In this document: positions 7,630 through 17,297 of the stretch, in pieces
How the letters are laid out: every line of letters starts with the position of its first letter
How positions within the stretch are numbered: the stretch's first letter is position 1
Assembly: GCF_014145325.1 (NCBI RefSeq)
Contig: NZ_JACHTF010000006.1
Span: 1 to 64,000 of the forward strand
Source: Marilutibacter spongiae
Lineage (GTDB): Bacteria; Pseudomonadota; Gammaproteobacteria; Xanthomonadales; Xanthomonadaceae
DNA length: 64,000 bases
Direction of reading: 5' to 3'
The notes under the pieces: generated by a model
What the model saw: only the letters and a program-made list of their open reading frames with translations
The model's database searches: none
Told to the model about the DNA's origin: nothing
Position numbers and translations under genes: made by a program

Positions 7630-8991
7630 TCAGCGCACCAGGATCAGCGTTGCCAGGCCCAGGAAGGTGAAGAAGCCCAGCACGTCGGTGACCGTGGTCA
7701 GGAAGATACTGCTCGCCAGCGCGGGATCGAAGCCGAGCCGCTTCAGGGTCAGCGGCACCAGCACGCCGGCGGTGGCGGCGAACAGCAGGTTGAGGGTCAG
7801 CGCGGTTGCGATGACCGCCGACAGCTTGGGATCGCCGAACCAGAACCAGACGATCACGCCCAGCAGCAGGCCCAGCGACAGGCCGTTGAGCAGGGCCAGG
7901 CGCACTTCCTTCCACAGCAGCACGCCGGCGTTGGACGAGCCGACCTGGCCCAGCGCAAGGCCGCGGATCATCAGCGCCAGCACCTGGGTGCCGGCATTGC
8001 CGCCCATGCCGGCGACGATGGGCATCAGCACGGCCAGCGCGACGATCTTCTCGATCGTCATCTCGAACTGGCCGACCACGCTGGCCGCGAGGAAGGCCGT
8101 CCCCAGGTTGATCGTCAACCAGATCAGGCGCCGGCGCATCGCGCGCCGGATGGGACTGAAGAGGTCCTCGTCCTCGTCCAGGCCGGCGGCGCCGAGCGCC
8201 TGGTGCTCGGCGCGGTCGCGGATGATGTCGACCACGTCGTCGATGGTGATGCGGCCCAGCAGCACGTTGCCGTCGTCGACGACGGGCGCGCTGAGCCAGT
8301 CGTGGTCGGAGAACTGGCGGGCGACTTCGTCGTCGGACTCGTCCACGTCGATCGCCGGCTGTTCGTCGTCGATCAGGCGGTTGATCGGGTCGGTGGGTTC
8401 GCAGGTCAGCAGCGACGCCAGCGCGATGCGACCCAGGTACTGGTGGCGGCGGCTGACCACGTACAGGTGGTCGGTGTGCTCGGGCAGTTCGCCGCGCAGG
8501 CGCAGGTAGCGCAGGACGACGTCGACCGTGGTGTCGGCGCGCACCGTCACCACGTCCGGGTTCATCAGGCGGCCGGCGGTGTCCTCGGGATAGGACAGCA
8601 CCTGTTCCAGGCGCTCGCGGTTCTCGCGGTCCATCGACTTGAGCACTTCGTCGATGACCGTGTCGGGCAGGTCCTCGGCCAGGTCGGCGAGGTCGTCGAT
8701 GTCGAGGTCTTCGACCGCGGCGACGATCTCGTCCGGGTCCATCTCCGCCAGCAGGCTTTCGCGGACCTCGTCGCCGACATGGACCAGCACCTCGCCGTCG
8801 TCCTCGGGATCGACCAGCCCCCAGACCACCGTGCGCTTGGCCGGCGGCAGCGACTCGAGCAGGTTGCCGATCTCGGCCGGCGACAAGGTGTTGACCAGGC
8901 GCTTGACCGGCCCCAGCCGCCCGCTGTCCAGCGCGTCCGAAAGCAGGCGCAGCTGGCGTGCGGTCTTGTCGTGGCGGACGGCTTCGGCCAT
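7630..8991 (-). CDS. mgtE: magnesium transporter MgtE
   Basis: A 453-residue Mg(2+) channel of the inner membrane. Order of parts: cytoplasmic superhelical MgtE_N domain (about 10-135, with many acidic repeats such as D-L-D-I-D-D-L-A-D-L), two CBS domains (about 140-260) that sense Mg(2+), a connecting helix, and five membrane segments (about 290-453). The pore signature P-I-V-A-G-M-G-G-N-A-G-T-Q is present. Length is normal. The gene faces the same way as the PTS block but is separated from ptsI by 156 bp with no coding signal. Confidence 0.96.
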   Translation of the reverse strand: MAEAVRHDKTARQLRLLSDALDSGRLGPVKRLVNTLSPAEIGNLLESLPPAKRTVVWGLVDPEDDGEVLVHVGDEVRESLLAEMDPDEIVAAVEDLDIDDLADLAEDLPDTVIDEVLKSMDRENRERLEQVLSYPEDTAGRLMNPDVVTVRADTTVDVVLRYLRLRGELPEHTDHLYVVSRRHQYLGRIALASLLTCEPTDPINRLIDDEQPAIDVDESDDEVARQFSDHDWLSAPVVDDGNVLLGRITIDDVVDIIRDRAEHQALGAAGLDEDEDLFSPIRRAMRRRLIWLTINLGTAFLAASVVGQFEMTIEKIVALAVLMPIVAGMGGNAGTQVLALMIRGLALGQVGSSNAGVLLWKEVRLALLNGLSLGLLLGVIVWFWFGDPKLSAVIATALTLNLLFAATAGVLVPLTLKRLGFDPALASSIFLTTVTDVLGFFTFLGLATLILVR

Positions 8992-9147
8992 GCAGTGCTC
9001 CGGGTGGGGCAGACGGAACCGCAGGGGTATCCGACCGGGGGCGGGCTTCGCGGTGGGTCACATCATCGGGCGGCGCGTCCCTGGCGCCCGCGCGGCATTA
9101 TCGCTGTTGCGGATGGACCTGCACACCCCGGCAGGCCGTGGATGCGT

Positions 9148-10872
9148 TCAGTCGGCGGGCGTGCAGGCTGCCAGCCAGCGTTCGATGGCGGGTCGATCGC
9201 GTGCGCGGAGCAAGGTGGCGGCGCGTGCGCGCAGCACGCCCAGGTCATGGCGGCGAATGGTCTGCCGCAGCTCAAGCAGGGTGCCCGGGTGCAGGCTGAA
9301 CTCCATCAATCCCAGCGCCAGCAACAGGGGCGCGAAGCTTGGGTCGCCGGCCATCTCGCCGCAGACCGACACCGGCACGTCGCGCGCCTGCGCCAGCCGG
9401 ATCACGTCGCGCATGAGCCTGACCACCGCCGGGTGCAGCGGCGTGTACAGCTCGCCCAGCGCTTCGTTGATGCGGTCGGCCGCCAGCAGGTACTGGACCA
9501 GGTCGTTGGTGCCGATGGAGAGGAAGTCGACGTCGTTGATGAAGCTGCCCAGGGCGATCGCCGCCGCCGGGACCTCGATCATCGCGCCCACCTGCACGTG
9601 GTCGGCGATCATGTGGCCTTCCGCCCGCAGTTCCCCGGCGATGCGTTCCAGGTGCCGGCGCACGCCGAGGATCTCCTCGCGGCTGCTGACCATCGGCAGC
9701 AGGATGCGCAGCGGCCCGTAGCCGGACGCACGCAGCAGGGCGCGCAACTGGGTCTCCATGACCTCCGGTCGCGCCAGCGACAGGCGCACGCCGCGCAGGC
9801 CCAGGGCGGGATTGGGCTCGTCGCGCAGGGCCAGGCCGGTGCGGTCGGCCTTGTCCGCGCCCAGGTCGACGGTGCGGATGGTGACCGTGCGGCCGGTCAT
9901 GCCCAGGACGACGTCGCGATAGGCGCGGAACTGCTCTTCTTCGTCGGGCAGCTCGCTGCGCTGCAGGAACAGGAACTCGGTGCGGTACAGGCCGATGCCG
10001 GCCGATCCCAGCGAATGCGCCTCGGCGACGTCCTCGCGCGACTCGGCGTTGGCGTACAGCTTGATGTCGACGCCGTCGACGGTGCGCGTGGGCTCGCGCC
10101 GCAGGCGATGCAGCTGCTTGCGTTCGCGCTTTTGTTCGCGGACGCGCGCGCGATGCCCGCGCAGGTCGTCGGCATTGGGTTCGAGCACCACCAGGCCGGT
10201 GGCGCCGTCGATCATCAGGGTGTCGCCGTCGTTGATCTTCTGCAGCACGTTCGGCGTGCCGACCACGAGCGGCAGGTGCAGGCTGCGCGCGAGGATGGCG
10301 CTGTGCGAGAGGTGGCTGCCGGAGGCGGTCACGATCGCCATCACGCCCTGGGCCTGGAGTTGCGCGATCTCCGCCGGGGCGACCGCGTCCGTCACCAGGA
10401 TCTCCCCGGCGACGCCCTGCAGCTCGCCCTCGCGCCGGTGCAGGGCGGCGTGGATGCGGCCGATGACCTGGTCGATGTCCTCGATGCGGCTGCGGAAGTA
10501 CGCGTCGTCCATTTCCTGGAAGACGGCGGCGATGCGGTCGCGCTGCAGGCGCAATGCGTAGTCGGCCGAATAGTGGCCGGTGCGGATGAGGGCATCCAGG
10601 CCCTGCAGCAGTTCCGGGTCGTCCAGCAGCAGGGTATGCAGGTCCAGGAACTCGCCGACCTCGTGGGCCAGCGCGCCGTGCAGGCGCTCGCGCAGTTCCT
10701 GCATCTCGCTGCGGACGGCGTCGATGGCGGCGTGGATGCGGTCGAGCTCGCCTTCGACGGCCTCGGTGGGGATCAGCTCTTCATCGACTTCCAGCGCATG
10801 CGGCAGGCGGACGCGGGCCCGGCCCAGCACGCTTCCGCGCGAGGCTCCGTTGCCGTTGAACTCCTGCCGCAT
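9148..10872 (-). CDS. ptsI: PTS enzyme I (phosphoenolpyruvate-protein phosphotransferase)
   Basis: Transfers the phosphate of PEP to HPr. The 574-residue protein is standard length for enzyme I without the GAF extension of PtsP. The phosphohistidine is H190 in G-S-H-L-S-H-S-A-I-L-A-R-S-L. The C-terminal TIM-barrel domain carries L-Y-R-T-E-F-L-F, F-L-S-I-G-T-N-D-L-V-Q-Y and V-S-V-C-G-E-M-A-G-D with the reactive Cys. Its ATG lies 12 nt after the ptsH stop, so ptsH-ptsI are one transcript with the EIIA-Man gene. No sugar permease (EIIB/EIIC) is encoded in the window, which points to a regulatory rather than transport role. Confidence 0.96.
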   Translation of the reverse strand: MRQEFNGNGASRGSVLGRARVRLPHALEVDEELIPTEAVEGELDRIHAAIDAVRSEMQELRERLHGALAHEVGEFLDLHTLLLDDPELLQGLDALIRTGHYSADYALRLQRDRIAAVFQEMDDAYFRSRIEDIDQVIGRIHAALHRREGELQGVAGEILVTDAVAPAEIAQLQAQGVMAIVTASGSHLSHSAILARSLHLPLVVGTPNVLQKINDGDTLMIDGATGLVVLEPNADDLRGHRARVREQKRERKQLHRLRREPTRTVDGVDIKLYANAESREDVAEAHSLGSAGIGLYRTEFLFLQRSELPDEEEQFRAYRDVVLGMTGRTVTIRTVDLGADKADRTGLALRDEPNPALGLRGVRLSLARPEVMETQLRALLRASGYGPLRILLPMVSSREEILGVRRHLERIAGELRAEGHMIADHVQVGAMIEVPAAAIALGSFINDVDFLSIGTNDLVQYLLAADRINEALGELYTPLHPAVVRLMRDVIRLAQARDVPVSVCGEMAGDPSFAPLLLALGLMEFSLHPGTLLELRQTIRRHDLGVLRARAATLLRARDRPAIERWLAACTPAD

Positions 10873-10884
10873 CCAGCCCCGTCC

Positions 10885-11154
10885 TCAGCTGTCTTCGTCG
10901 AAGCGACGGTCGAACAGGGCGACGATCGCGTCGGTGGCCGCGGTTTCGTCGTCGCCGTTCACGCGCAGCTTCACCGGCGTGCCCTGCCCGGCGGCGAGCA
11001 GCATCACGCCCATGATGCTCTTGGCATTCACCTCGCGGCCCTTGGCGGTCAGGGTCGCGCTGCTGCGGTAGGCCGAGAGCACCTGGACCAGCTTGGCGGT
11101 GGCCCGGGCATGCAGGCCCAGGCGGTTGGAGACGGTCAGTTCGCGTTCGATCAT
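10885..11154 (-). CDS. ptsH: phosphocarrier protein HPr
   Basis: An 89-residue HPr. H15 in R-L-G-L-H-A-R-A-T-A is the site phosphorylated by enzyme I; S46 in N-A-K-S-I-M-G-V matches the regulatory serine targeted by HPr kinase, whose gene is 1.4 kb upstream. Both sites intact means this HPr can take two kinds of phosphate. The ATG at 11154 is preceded by a weak ribosome site; earlier in-frame codons overlap the end of the EIIA-Man gene and are not needed. Confidence 0.96.
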   Translation of the reverse strand: MIERELTVSNRLGLHARATAKLVQVLSAYRSSATLTAKGREVNAKSIMGVMLLAAGQGTPVKLRVNGDDETAATDAIVALFDRRFDEDS

Positions 11155-11176
11155 GGGGGATTTCCTCGGGCCGTCT

Positions 11177-11569
11177 TCAGGCATCGTCCAATATGACACC
11201 GTTGCGTGCGCCAGCGGAAGCGATCGCCGGCAGTTCGTCCAGTTCGAGCTCCGCGTAGTTCATCACCCTCAGCAGCATGGGCAGGTTCAGCGAGGACACC
11301 CGGCGCACCGGCGTGCCCAGGTGGGCGACCCGGGCGGCCAGGTTGCTCGGGGTGGCGCCGTACAGGTCGGTCAGGACCAGCACCCCGTGGCCACCGTCCA
11401 CACGCCGCAGGGCCGCGCTGGCCTGGGGCAGGATGGCGTCGGGGTCGGCGTCGAACGGCACTTCGAAGGCCTCCGCCTTCAGCGGCAGCGCGCTGAGCAG
11501 GCGGGTGGCCACCGCCAGCAATGCGCTGCCGATGCCTTCATGGGTCACGAGTAGGATGCCGACGCTCAT
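11177..11569 (-). CDS. EIIA-Man-type PTS protein
   Basis: A 130-residue stand-alone mannose-family EIIA domain. It starts M-S-V-G-I-L-L-V-T-H-E-G-I-G with H10 as the phosphohistidine and has the family segment L-T-D-L-Y-G-A-T-P-S-N. It ends 22 nt before ptsH. No EIIB, IIC or IID partner is nearby. In related bacteria such proteins end a phosphorelay whose output is regulatory. Upstream, across about 70 bp, lies rapZ on the same strand. Confidence 0.93.
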   Translation of the reverse strand: MSVGILLVTHEGIGSALLAVATRLLSALPLKAEAFEVPFDADPDAILPQASAALRRVDGGHGVLVLTDLYGATPSNLAARVAHLGTPVRRVSSLNLPMLLRVMNYAELELDELPAIASAGARNGVILDDA

Positions 11570-11640
11570 GGAGACAACTTAGCAGAGCCGGGTGACACGC
11601 CGGTAGCCGGAAAGCCGCGCCTGGCGGCCCCAACGACCGT

Positions 11641-12555
11641 TCAGTCGAGTTCGCGATGGTGCACGGCGACTTCGTCCCAACCCCCGGCGCGGGCGCGCTC
11701 GCCCATCTTCTCGGCCAGGTAGACCGACCGGTGGCGGCCGCCGCTGCAGCCGAAGGCCACGGTGACGTAGCTGCGGGTGGTGTCGCGGGTCATGCGCGGC
11801 AGCCAGGTGTCGAGGAACTCGCCCACCTGCCCGACGTACTGCATCACCTCGGGCTGCTGCTCGAGGTATTCGCGGATGGCGCCGTCGCGACCCGACAGGG
11901 GGCGCAGGCTGGCATCCCAGTGCGGGTTGGGCAGGCCGCGCGCGTCGAACACGAAATCGGCGTCGGCGGGGACACCGTGGCGGTAGGCGAAGGACTCGAA
12001 CAGCAGCGAGACGGTGTTGTCGCTGCCCAGGCCGAACTCGGTGATGATGTGCCGGCGCAACTGGTGGACGTTCATCTCGCTGGTATCGACGACGGTGTCG
12101 GCCAGGCGCCGCAGCGGGCGGGACACCTGGCGTTCGAGCGCGATCGCGTCGCCCAGCGACAGTCCCAGGCGGCTGAGCGGGTGCCGCCGCCGCGTATCGG
12201 CATAGCGCCGCAGCAGCACGTCGTCGCGGCTCTCGAAGTAGACCAGGCGGGGATCGAAGCCGAGCCGGCCGACTTCGGCCAGCCAGTTGGCCATGTGGCT
12301 GAGGTCGTTGTGGCGGTTGCGCACGTCGATCGCCACCGCCAGCTTGGGCGGCGCGCCGTCGTCGTTCTTGACGCTCTTGACGAAACTGGCGAGCAGGTCG
12401 GCCGGCAGGTTGTCGACGCAGTAGTAGCCCAGGTCCTCCAGGGTCTTGAGCGCGACCGACTTGCCGGAGCCGGACATGCCGCTGACGATCACCAGCGCCG
12501 GGTTGCCGTTGCCGCCGGCGTTCCCGGGGGGTGGACTGTCCATGCCGGCGCTCAC
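11641..12555 (-). CDS. rapZ: RNase adapter protein RapZ, GTG start
   Basis: A P-loop protein that in E. coli binds sRNA GlmZ and hands it to RNase E, tuning glucosamine-6-phosphate synthesis. Walker A is G-M-S-G-S-G-K-S and the C-terminal RNA-binding part contains [13 protein letters not shown] start at GTG 12555: it overlaps the hprK stop as GTGA (12552-12555) and has GAGAGG 8 nt upstream, giving 304 residues. ATG 12543 would give 300 residues but lacks a ribosome site. In many bacteria the ptsN-rapZ pair is adjacent; here hprK separates them. Confidence 0.93.
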   Translation of the reverse strand: MSAGMDSPPPGNAGGNGNPALVIVSGMSGSGKSVALKTLEDLGYYCVDNLPADLLASFVKSVKNDDGAPPKLAVAIDVRNRHNDLSHMANWLAEVGRLGFDPRLVYFESRDDVLLRRYADTRRRHPLSRLGLSLGDAIALERQVSRPLRRLADTVVDTSEMNVHQLRRHIITEFGLGSDNTVSLLFESFAYRHGVPADADFVFDARGLPNPHWDASLRPLSGRDGAIREYLEQQPEVMQYVGQVGEFLDTWLPRMTRDTTRSYVTVAFGCSGGRHRSVYLAEKMGERARAGGWDEVAVHHRELD

Positions 12556-13502
12556 GAGTCGCCCCTCTCGAGGAAGTTGCTGTGCCGCGCGATGAAGGCC
12601 GCGGCCGGGTCCATGCCCTTCATGCGCAGGCTGTGCAGGCGCGTGGCGGCCTCTGCCAGGACCGCGAGGTTGCGGCCGGGCATGACGGGCAGGGTTATCG
12701 TAGGGACGTCCAGGTCGAGGATGCGGCGGGTGCCGCTGTCGCCGGTCAGGCGCTCGATCCCGGCGGGCAGGGGGTCCTGCATCGGCTTGGTGAGGTGGAC
12801 CACCAGGCGCAGGTACTTGTTGCTCTTGATCGCGGTGTCGCCGAACATCTCGCGGATGTTCAGCACGCCCAGGCCGCGCACCTCCAGCAGGTCCTGGAGC
12901 ATGTCCGGGCAGGTGCCGTCGAGCACGTCCGGGGCGATCTGGGTGAACTCCGGCGCGTCGTCGGCGACCAGGCGGTGGCCGCGCGTGACCAGCTCCAGCG
13001 CGAGTTCGCTCTTGCCCGAGCCCGACTCGCCGGTGATCAGTACCCCGATCGAATAGATTTCCATGAACACGCCATGCAGCGTCACGCGTGGCGCCAGCGT
13101 GCGGGCCAGGTGGTACTGCATGAGGTTGAGCAGTTCGTGGCCGCGCCGTGGCGAGACCCACAGGGGCGTGCCGGACTCCTCGGCCGCGTCGCGCAGGTCC
13201 TCCGGGCAGTGCTGCTGCTTGCTGATCACCATCGCCAGCGGGCGGTACTGCATGATCTTCTCGATCGTCTCCCAGCGCTGGCGCGAGTCGAGGCCATCGA
13301 GCCAGGTCAGCTCCTCGGTCCCCAGGATCTGCACCTTGTTGGGGTAGATCGTGTTGAGGTAGCCCGCCAGCGAGGGGCGGCGCGCGACGGTCTGGACGGC
13401 CTCGAGCATGCGCTCGCCGCCGGTTTCCCCGGCGATCCAGCGCAGGTCCAGCCTTTCGCGCTGCTGCTCGAAGAGTTCGGCCGCACTGATGCTGGCATTC
13501 AC
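12552..13502 (-). CDS. hprK: HPr kinase/phosphorylase
   Basis: Bifunctional enzyme that phosphorylates and dephosphorylates S46 of HPr. The 316-residue protein has an N-terminal MurF/HprK_N-like domain and a C-terminal kinase domain with Walker A G-E-S-G-S-G-K-S (158-165), the preceding H143 (T-L-H-G-V-F), and the HprK signature around [11 protein letters not shown]. In Firmicutes HprK drives catabolite repression; in proteobacteria with an incomplete PTS it is thought to control PTS-linked regulation. Its stop overlaps the rapZ start, and ptsN is 42 nt upstream. Confidence 0.95.
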   Translation of the reverse strand: MNASISAAELFEQQRERLDLRWIAGETGGERMLEAVQTVARRPSLAGYLNTIYPNKVQILGTEELTWLDGLDSRQRWETIEKIMQYRPLAMVISKQQHCPEDLRDAAEESGTPLWVSPRRGHELLNLMQYHLARTLAPRVTLHGVFMEIYSIGVLITGESGSGKSELALELVTRGHRLVADDAPEFTQIAPDVLDGTCPDMLQDLLEVRGLGVLNIREMFGDTAIKSNKYLRLVVHLTKPMQDPLPAGIERLTGDSGTRRILDLDVPTITLPVMPGRNLAVLAEAATRLHSLRMKGMDPAAAFIARHSNFLERGDS

Positions 13503-13544
13503 CCGCGATTCCCCCGTTGCCCGTTCAATGCCCAGCGTCCCACG

Positions 13545-14021
13545 TCACGCCGCCGACTGGTAGTGGTCCGCATCCAGCAACAAGGTCGCCAGGGCGGTCT
13601 CGTCCCCGGCGGCGCGCAGCGAGGCGCAGAACGCCGGGTTGCCCAGCCGGTCCGCGATCGCCGCCAGCCGGCGCAGGTGGGACTGCACGTTGGCCTCCGA
13701 CACCGCCATGGCGAACACCAGGTCGACCTCGAGGCCGTCGGCGGCGCCGAAGTCCACGCCCCGGGGCAGGCGCAGGAACACGCCGGTGTCCTCCGCCAGG
13801 TCGGGGATGCGCGCGTGCGGGATCGCGATCCCGAAGCCGATCCCGGTGCTGGCCAGCGTCTCGCGCTGGACCAGCAGCTCGTGGACCTGGCGAGCCTGGA
13901 GGCCGCCGTGGCCGGCGAGCAGCCGGGCGGCGAGGTCGAGCACCTCCGCGCGGTTGGACGCCGGCGTCGCGGCGTCGACCAGGACGACGCGGCCGGGGGC
14001 GAGCAGCGGTCGGAAAGGCAT
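13545..14021 (-). CDS. ptsN: PTS nitrogen regulatory EIIA protein
   Basis: A 158-residue EIIA-Fru/Ntr domain. The phosphohistidine H69 is in G-I-G-F-G-I-A-I-P-H-A-R, the typical EIIA-Ntr motif. In enterics unphosphorylated PtsN affects K(+) transport and stress responses. It starts 5 nt after the hpf stop, and the gene order rpoN-hpf-ptsN matches that of most gammaproteobacteria. The downstream neighbour is hprK rather than rapZ. Confidence 0.94.
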   Translation of the reverse strand: MPFRPLLAPGRVVLVDAATPASNRAEVLDLAARLLAGHGGLQARQVHELLVQRETLASTGIGFGIAIPHARIPDLAEDTGVFLRLPRGVDFGAADGLEVDLVFAMAVSEANVQSHLRRLAAIADRLGNPAFCASLRAAGDETALATLLLDADHYQSAA

Positions 14022-14026
14022 GCGGT

Positions 14027-14356
14027 CTAGAGGTTGAACTCACCGGTGCGGGCGAGGCTCTCGCCGCGGTGGTGGTCGACCATCTTCTCCTTGTGCTTCA
14101 TCAGCAGGCGGTCGAGCTTGTCGGCCAGCAGGTCGATGGCCGCGTACATGTCGACGGCATTGGCATCGGCATGCAGGGTGCGCCCGGCGATGCTGAGGGT
14201 CGCCTCCGCGCGGTGGTCGGGCTTGTCCAGGCTGAGCTGCGCCTTGATGTCCAGGGGCTGCTCGTAGTGGCGCTCCAGTCGGGCCAGTTTGGTCTCCACG
14301 TAGTCGCGCAGGGCCGGTGTCACGTCGATCTGTTGGCCGTGGGTTTCGATACGCAT
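14027..14356 (-). CDS. hpf: ribosome hibernation promoting factor
   Basis: A 109-residue short HPF (YhbH/RaiA family) that binds the 30S subunit and supports ribosome dimers in stationary phase. It opens with M-R-I-E-T-H-G-Q-Q-I-D-V-T and has the basic helix K-H-K-E-K-M-V-D-H-H at the C terminus. The ATG at 14356 follows a near-perfect ribosome site AGGAGGT with a 5-nt gap, the strongest in this part of the window, which suggests high translation. I looked for a sigma-54 promoter in the 137-bp leader toward rpoN and did not see one. Confidence 0.95.
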   Translation of the reverse strand: MRIETHGQQIDVTPALRDYVETKLARLERHYEQPLDIKAQLSLDKPDHRAEATLSIAGRTLHADANAVDMYAAIDLLADKLDRLLMKHKEKMVDHHRGESLARTGEFNL

Positions 14357-14493
14357 CGCTGACCTCCTGTTCATCACTGGGGAGTAGTGGCTACAGCATC
14401 GCACGATCGGGGGGAATTGCGAGTGTCGATGCACGCAGGCCGCCTGCCCGTGCCCGTTCATGCGGCCCCGGTGCTGCCGCCGGGCCCGCGTGT

Positions 14494-15909
14494 TCAGCCG
14501 ATCCTGACGCGATCCTGCGAGGAGGGGATGTTCATCGCCTCGCGGTACTTGGCGACGGTGCGGCGCGCCACCGGGACCCCGGTGGACTTGAGCGAGGCGG
14601 CCAGGCGGGCATCGGACAAGGGCTTGCGCGGGTCCTCGGCGTCGATCAGCTGGCGGATCATGGCCTGGATGGCGGTGCTGGATGACTCGCCCCCGCTGTC
14701 GTTGCTCACCCCCGAGGCGAAGAACGCCCGCAGGGGAACGGTTCCACGCGGCGTGCGGGCGTACTTGCGCGAGATCGCGCGCGAGACGGTCGATTCGTGC
14801 ATGCCGATCTCCGCGGCGACCTCGCGCAGGGTCAGCGGACGCAGGGCGCTGTCGCCGAATTCCAGGAAACCGGCCTGCTGTTTGATCAGGCACTGGGCGA
14901 CCTTGAGCAGGGTCTCGCCCCGGGCCTCCAGGCTCTTGAGCAGCCAGCGCGCCTCCTGCAGGTGGCCGCGCAGGTAGCTGGCGTCGGCGGCGTTGGCGCC
15001 GCGGATCATGCCTTCGTAGCCGCGGTGGATGGTGATCCGCGGACGCATGCTGTCGGCCAGGCTGACCCGCCACAGGCCATGCTGGCGCCAGATGACGACG
15101 TCGGGCGCGACGTAGGTGTCGTGGTCGGTCGCGCCGATCTGCGAGCCCGGGCGGGGGTCGAGCGTGCGCAGCAGCTGTACGGCCAGCTCGACCTCGTCCG
15201 GGTCCAGCCTCATCTCGCTGGCCAGGCCCTTCACGCCGACCTTGGCGAGCTTCTGCAGCGGCCCGTTGGCGAGGGTGTGGGCCAGGGCCTTTCCCGGCGT
15301 GTCGTCCGACAGCGGTTGCAGCTGCAGGCGCAGGCATTCGCCGAGATCGCGCGCGCCGACGCCGACCGGGTCGAAGCGCTGGATGGTGTGCAGGACCGCG
15401 ACGATCTCGTCCTCGCTGGCCTGGATGGCCGGCCCCAGCGAGTCGATGATGGCCGACAGCGGCTCGCGCAGGTAGCCGTCTTCCTCGATTGCCTCGATCA
15501 GCGTCGCGCCGATGCTGCGGTCGCGCGGGGAGAGCGGGCTGAGGTGAAGCTGCCAGAGCAGGTGGTCATGCAGGGTGTCGTCGTCGACGACCTGCTCGGC
15601 CATGGTGTCGGCGAGGCTGTTGTCGGCCGGCCCGATGCGTTCGTACCAGGGCTCGCCATCGGTGGGGCCCCAGTCCTCGGGGCCTTCGGACAGGGCCTCG
15701 CCGGGGGAGCTGCCATTGCCTTCGACGGGCGCCTCCTGGCTGGCACTGATGCTGCTTTCGGTCCAGTCCAGCAGCGGATTGCTCTCCACCGCCTCAACCA
15801 GTTCAAGCTCGAGTTCGGTCGCCGAGAGCTGCAACAGGCGGATGGCCTGACGCAGTTGCGGCGTCATGACCAGGTTCTGTCCCAGGGAAGCTTGGAGGCG
15901 CGGTTTCAT
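14494..15909 (-). CDS. rpoN: RNA polymerase sigma-54 factor
   Basis: A 471-residue RpoN. Region I starts M-K-P-R-L-Q-A-S-L-G-Q-N-L-V-M-T-P-Q-L-R-Q-A-I with its glutamine/leucine-rich helix; the acidic region II follows (about 60-110); the core-binding and HTH parts come next; and the C-terminal RpoN box is A-R-R-T-V-A-K-Y-R-E, which contacts the -24 element. Length is normal. It lies between lptB and hpf as in E. coli. Confidence 0.97.
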   Translation of the reverse strand: MKPRLQASLGQNLVMTPQLRQAIRLLQLSATELELELVEAVESNPLLDWTESSISASQEAPVEGNGSSPGEALSEGPEDWGPTDGEPWYERIGPADNSLADTMAEQVVDDDTLHDHLLWQLHLSPLSPRDRSIGATLIEAIEEDGYLREPLSAIIDSLGPAIQASEDEIVAVLHTIQRFDPVGVGARDLGECLRLQLQPLSDDTPGKALAHTLANGPLQKLAKVGVKGLASEMRLDPDEVELAVQLLRTLDPRPGSQIGATDHDTYVAPDVVIWRQHGLWRVSLADSMRPRITIHRGYEGMIRGANAADASYLRGHLQEARWLLKSLEARGETLLKVAQCLIKQQAGFLEFGDSALRPLTLREVAAEIGMHESTVSRAISRKYARTPRGTVPLRAFFASGVSNDSGGESSSTAIQAMIRQLIDAEDPRKPLSDARLAASLKSTGVPVARRTVAKYREAMNIPSSQDRVRIG

Positions 15910-16029
15910 GTCCTATCGCGATGCATGGCCAGTCGGAAGCGGCGGAACGGCCCTTCCGGCACGGCAGCCGGGCGACCCGGCGGCCCGGGCGCGATGCTCG
16001 GGGTCCGGGGCGGTTCCGGCCATCCAGCG

Positions 16030-16749
16030 TCAAAGACGGAATGTATCCCCGAGGTACACGCGGCGCACATCCGGATTGGCCAGCAGCGCGTCCGGAGCCC
16101 CCTGCGCGAGCACGCCACCTTCGTTGAGGATATACGCGCGGTCGCAGATTCCCAAGGTCTCGCGCACGTTGTGGTCGGTGATGAGTACGCCGATGCCCCG
16201 ATTCTTGAGGTGGCTCACGATCCGCTGGATCTCCCCGACCGAGATCGGATCGACGCCCGCGAAGGGTTCGTCGAGCAGCATCAGGCGGGGGCGGGCGGCC
16301 AACGCGCGGGCGATCTCGACCCGGCGGCGCTCACCGCCCGAAAGGCTGGCGCCAAGCTGGTCGGCGACGTGGGTCACCTGCAACTCGTCCATCAGGCTGG
16401 CCAGTTCGCGCTCGCGGCCGGCCTTGTCCAGGTCCGGACGCAGTTCCAGGACCAGGCGGATGTTGTCGGCCACGTTGAGCTTGCGGAACACCGAGGGTTC
16501 CTGCGGCAGGTAGCCGACGCCGAACTTCGCGCGGGCGTACATGGGCTCGGCGGTGATGTCCTTGCCGTCGAGCACGATCTGCCCGGCGTCGGCGGGGACC
16601 AGGCCCACGATCATGTAGAAGCAGGTGGTCTTGCCGGCACCATTGGGACCGAGCAGGCCGACGACTTCCCCGGCGTCGAGGGTCAGGCCGAAGTCCTTGA
16701 CGACCTCGCGCGAACGGTAGGCCTTGCGCAGGCCCTTGGCGACCAGCAT
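16030..16749 (-). CDS. lptB: LPS export ABC transporter ATP-binding protein
   Basis: The 239-residue ATPase that, with LptFG and LptC, extracts lipopolysaccharide from the inner membrane. Walker A G-P-N-G-A-G-K-T, signature [15 protein letters not shown], Walker [13 protein letters not shown] and the H-loop T-D-H-N-V-R-E-T are all present. Its ATG overlaps the lptA stop by one base at 16749, so lptC-lptA-lptB are translated together. Confidence 0.97.
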   Translation of the reverse strand: MLVAKGLRKAYRSREVVKDFGLTLDAGEVVGLLGPNGAGKTTCFYMIVGLVPADAGQIVLDGKDITAEPMYARAKFGVGYLPQEPSVFRKLNVADNIRLVLELRPDLDKAGRERELASLMDELQVTHVADQLGASLSGGERRRVEIARALAARPRLMLLDEPFAGVDPISVGEIQRIVSHLKNRGIGVLITDHNVRETLGICDRAYILNEGGVLAQGAPDALLANPDVRRVYLGDTFRL

Positions 16750-17297
16750 CAGCCGCCCTCCGCCCCGTCCCGGGCCGGCGAGGCGGGCGCGGTCCTGGGC
16801 ACCAGGCGCATGCGCACGCGGCCGCCGTCGGACTCGGAACCCGAGGCCTGCACGCGCCCGGTCTTCATGTTGTAGACCACGCGCGGGCCGTTCATGGTGT
16901 TGCCGCGCTGCTTGACCACGACGTCGCCGGTCAGGGTCACGATGTCGCTGGTGAGGTCGTAGTCGATGCGGCTGGCGTCGGCGCTGAAGGGGCTGCCGTC
17001 GTCCATCTCCTGCTTGAGCCGGGCGGGGCTGCCGGTCAGGACCACGCGGGTGGGTTCGCTGTCGCGCGAGGTCACCTCGGCCTTGCTGGATCGGATGTCC
17101 AGCGTGCCCTGGGTGATGACCACGTTGCCGCTGAGCACGGACGGCTCGCTCTCGTCGGTGACGTAGTTGGTGGTGTTGGCCGCGATGTCCATTGGCTTGT
17201 TGCGGTCGGACGAGCGCGCCAGCGCGCTGGCCGGCGCGGCGACCAGCAGCAGGGCCACCAGGAGTGGCGCGGCGGGGCTAGCGGGCGGTGTTTTCAT
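16749..17297 (-). CDS. lptA: LPS transport periplasmic protein LptA
   Basis: A 182-residue periplasmic bridge protein. An N-terminal signal peptide of about 27 residues ends near A-S-A-L-A-R. The OstA/LptA_N beta-jellyroll follows, with the repeating pattern [10 protein letters not shown] and [16 protein letters not shown]. It overlaps the lptC stop (17278-17297). The C-terminal tail is rich in Pro, Ala and Gly and likely disordered. Confidence 0.95.
   Translation of the reverse strand: MKTPPASPAAPLLVALLLVAAPASALARSSDRNKPMDIAANTTNYVTDESEPSVLSGNVVITQGTLDIRSSKAEVTSRDSEPTRVVLTGSPARLKQEMDDGSPFSADASRIDYDLTSDIVTLTGDVVVKQRGNTMNGPRVVYNMKTGRVQASGSESDGGRVRMRLVPRTAPASPARDGAEGG

Noticed and set aside
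8203-11196. 997-codon open frame on the plus strand across mgtE, ptsI and ptsH
   Set aside because: It runs antisense to three well-supported genes, has no motif, and is rich in Gln, Arg, Ala and Val as expected from the complementary strand of high-GC coding sequence.
14357-14493. sigma-54 promoter or autoregulatory site between rpoN and hpf
   Set aside because: No TGGCAC-N5-TTGCW pattern could be found on either strand.
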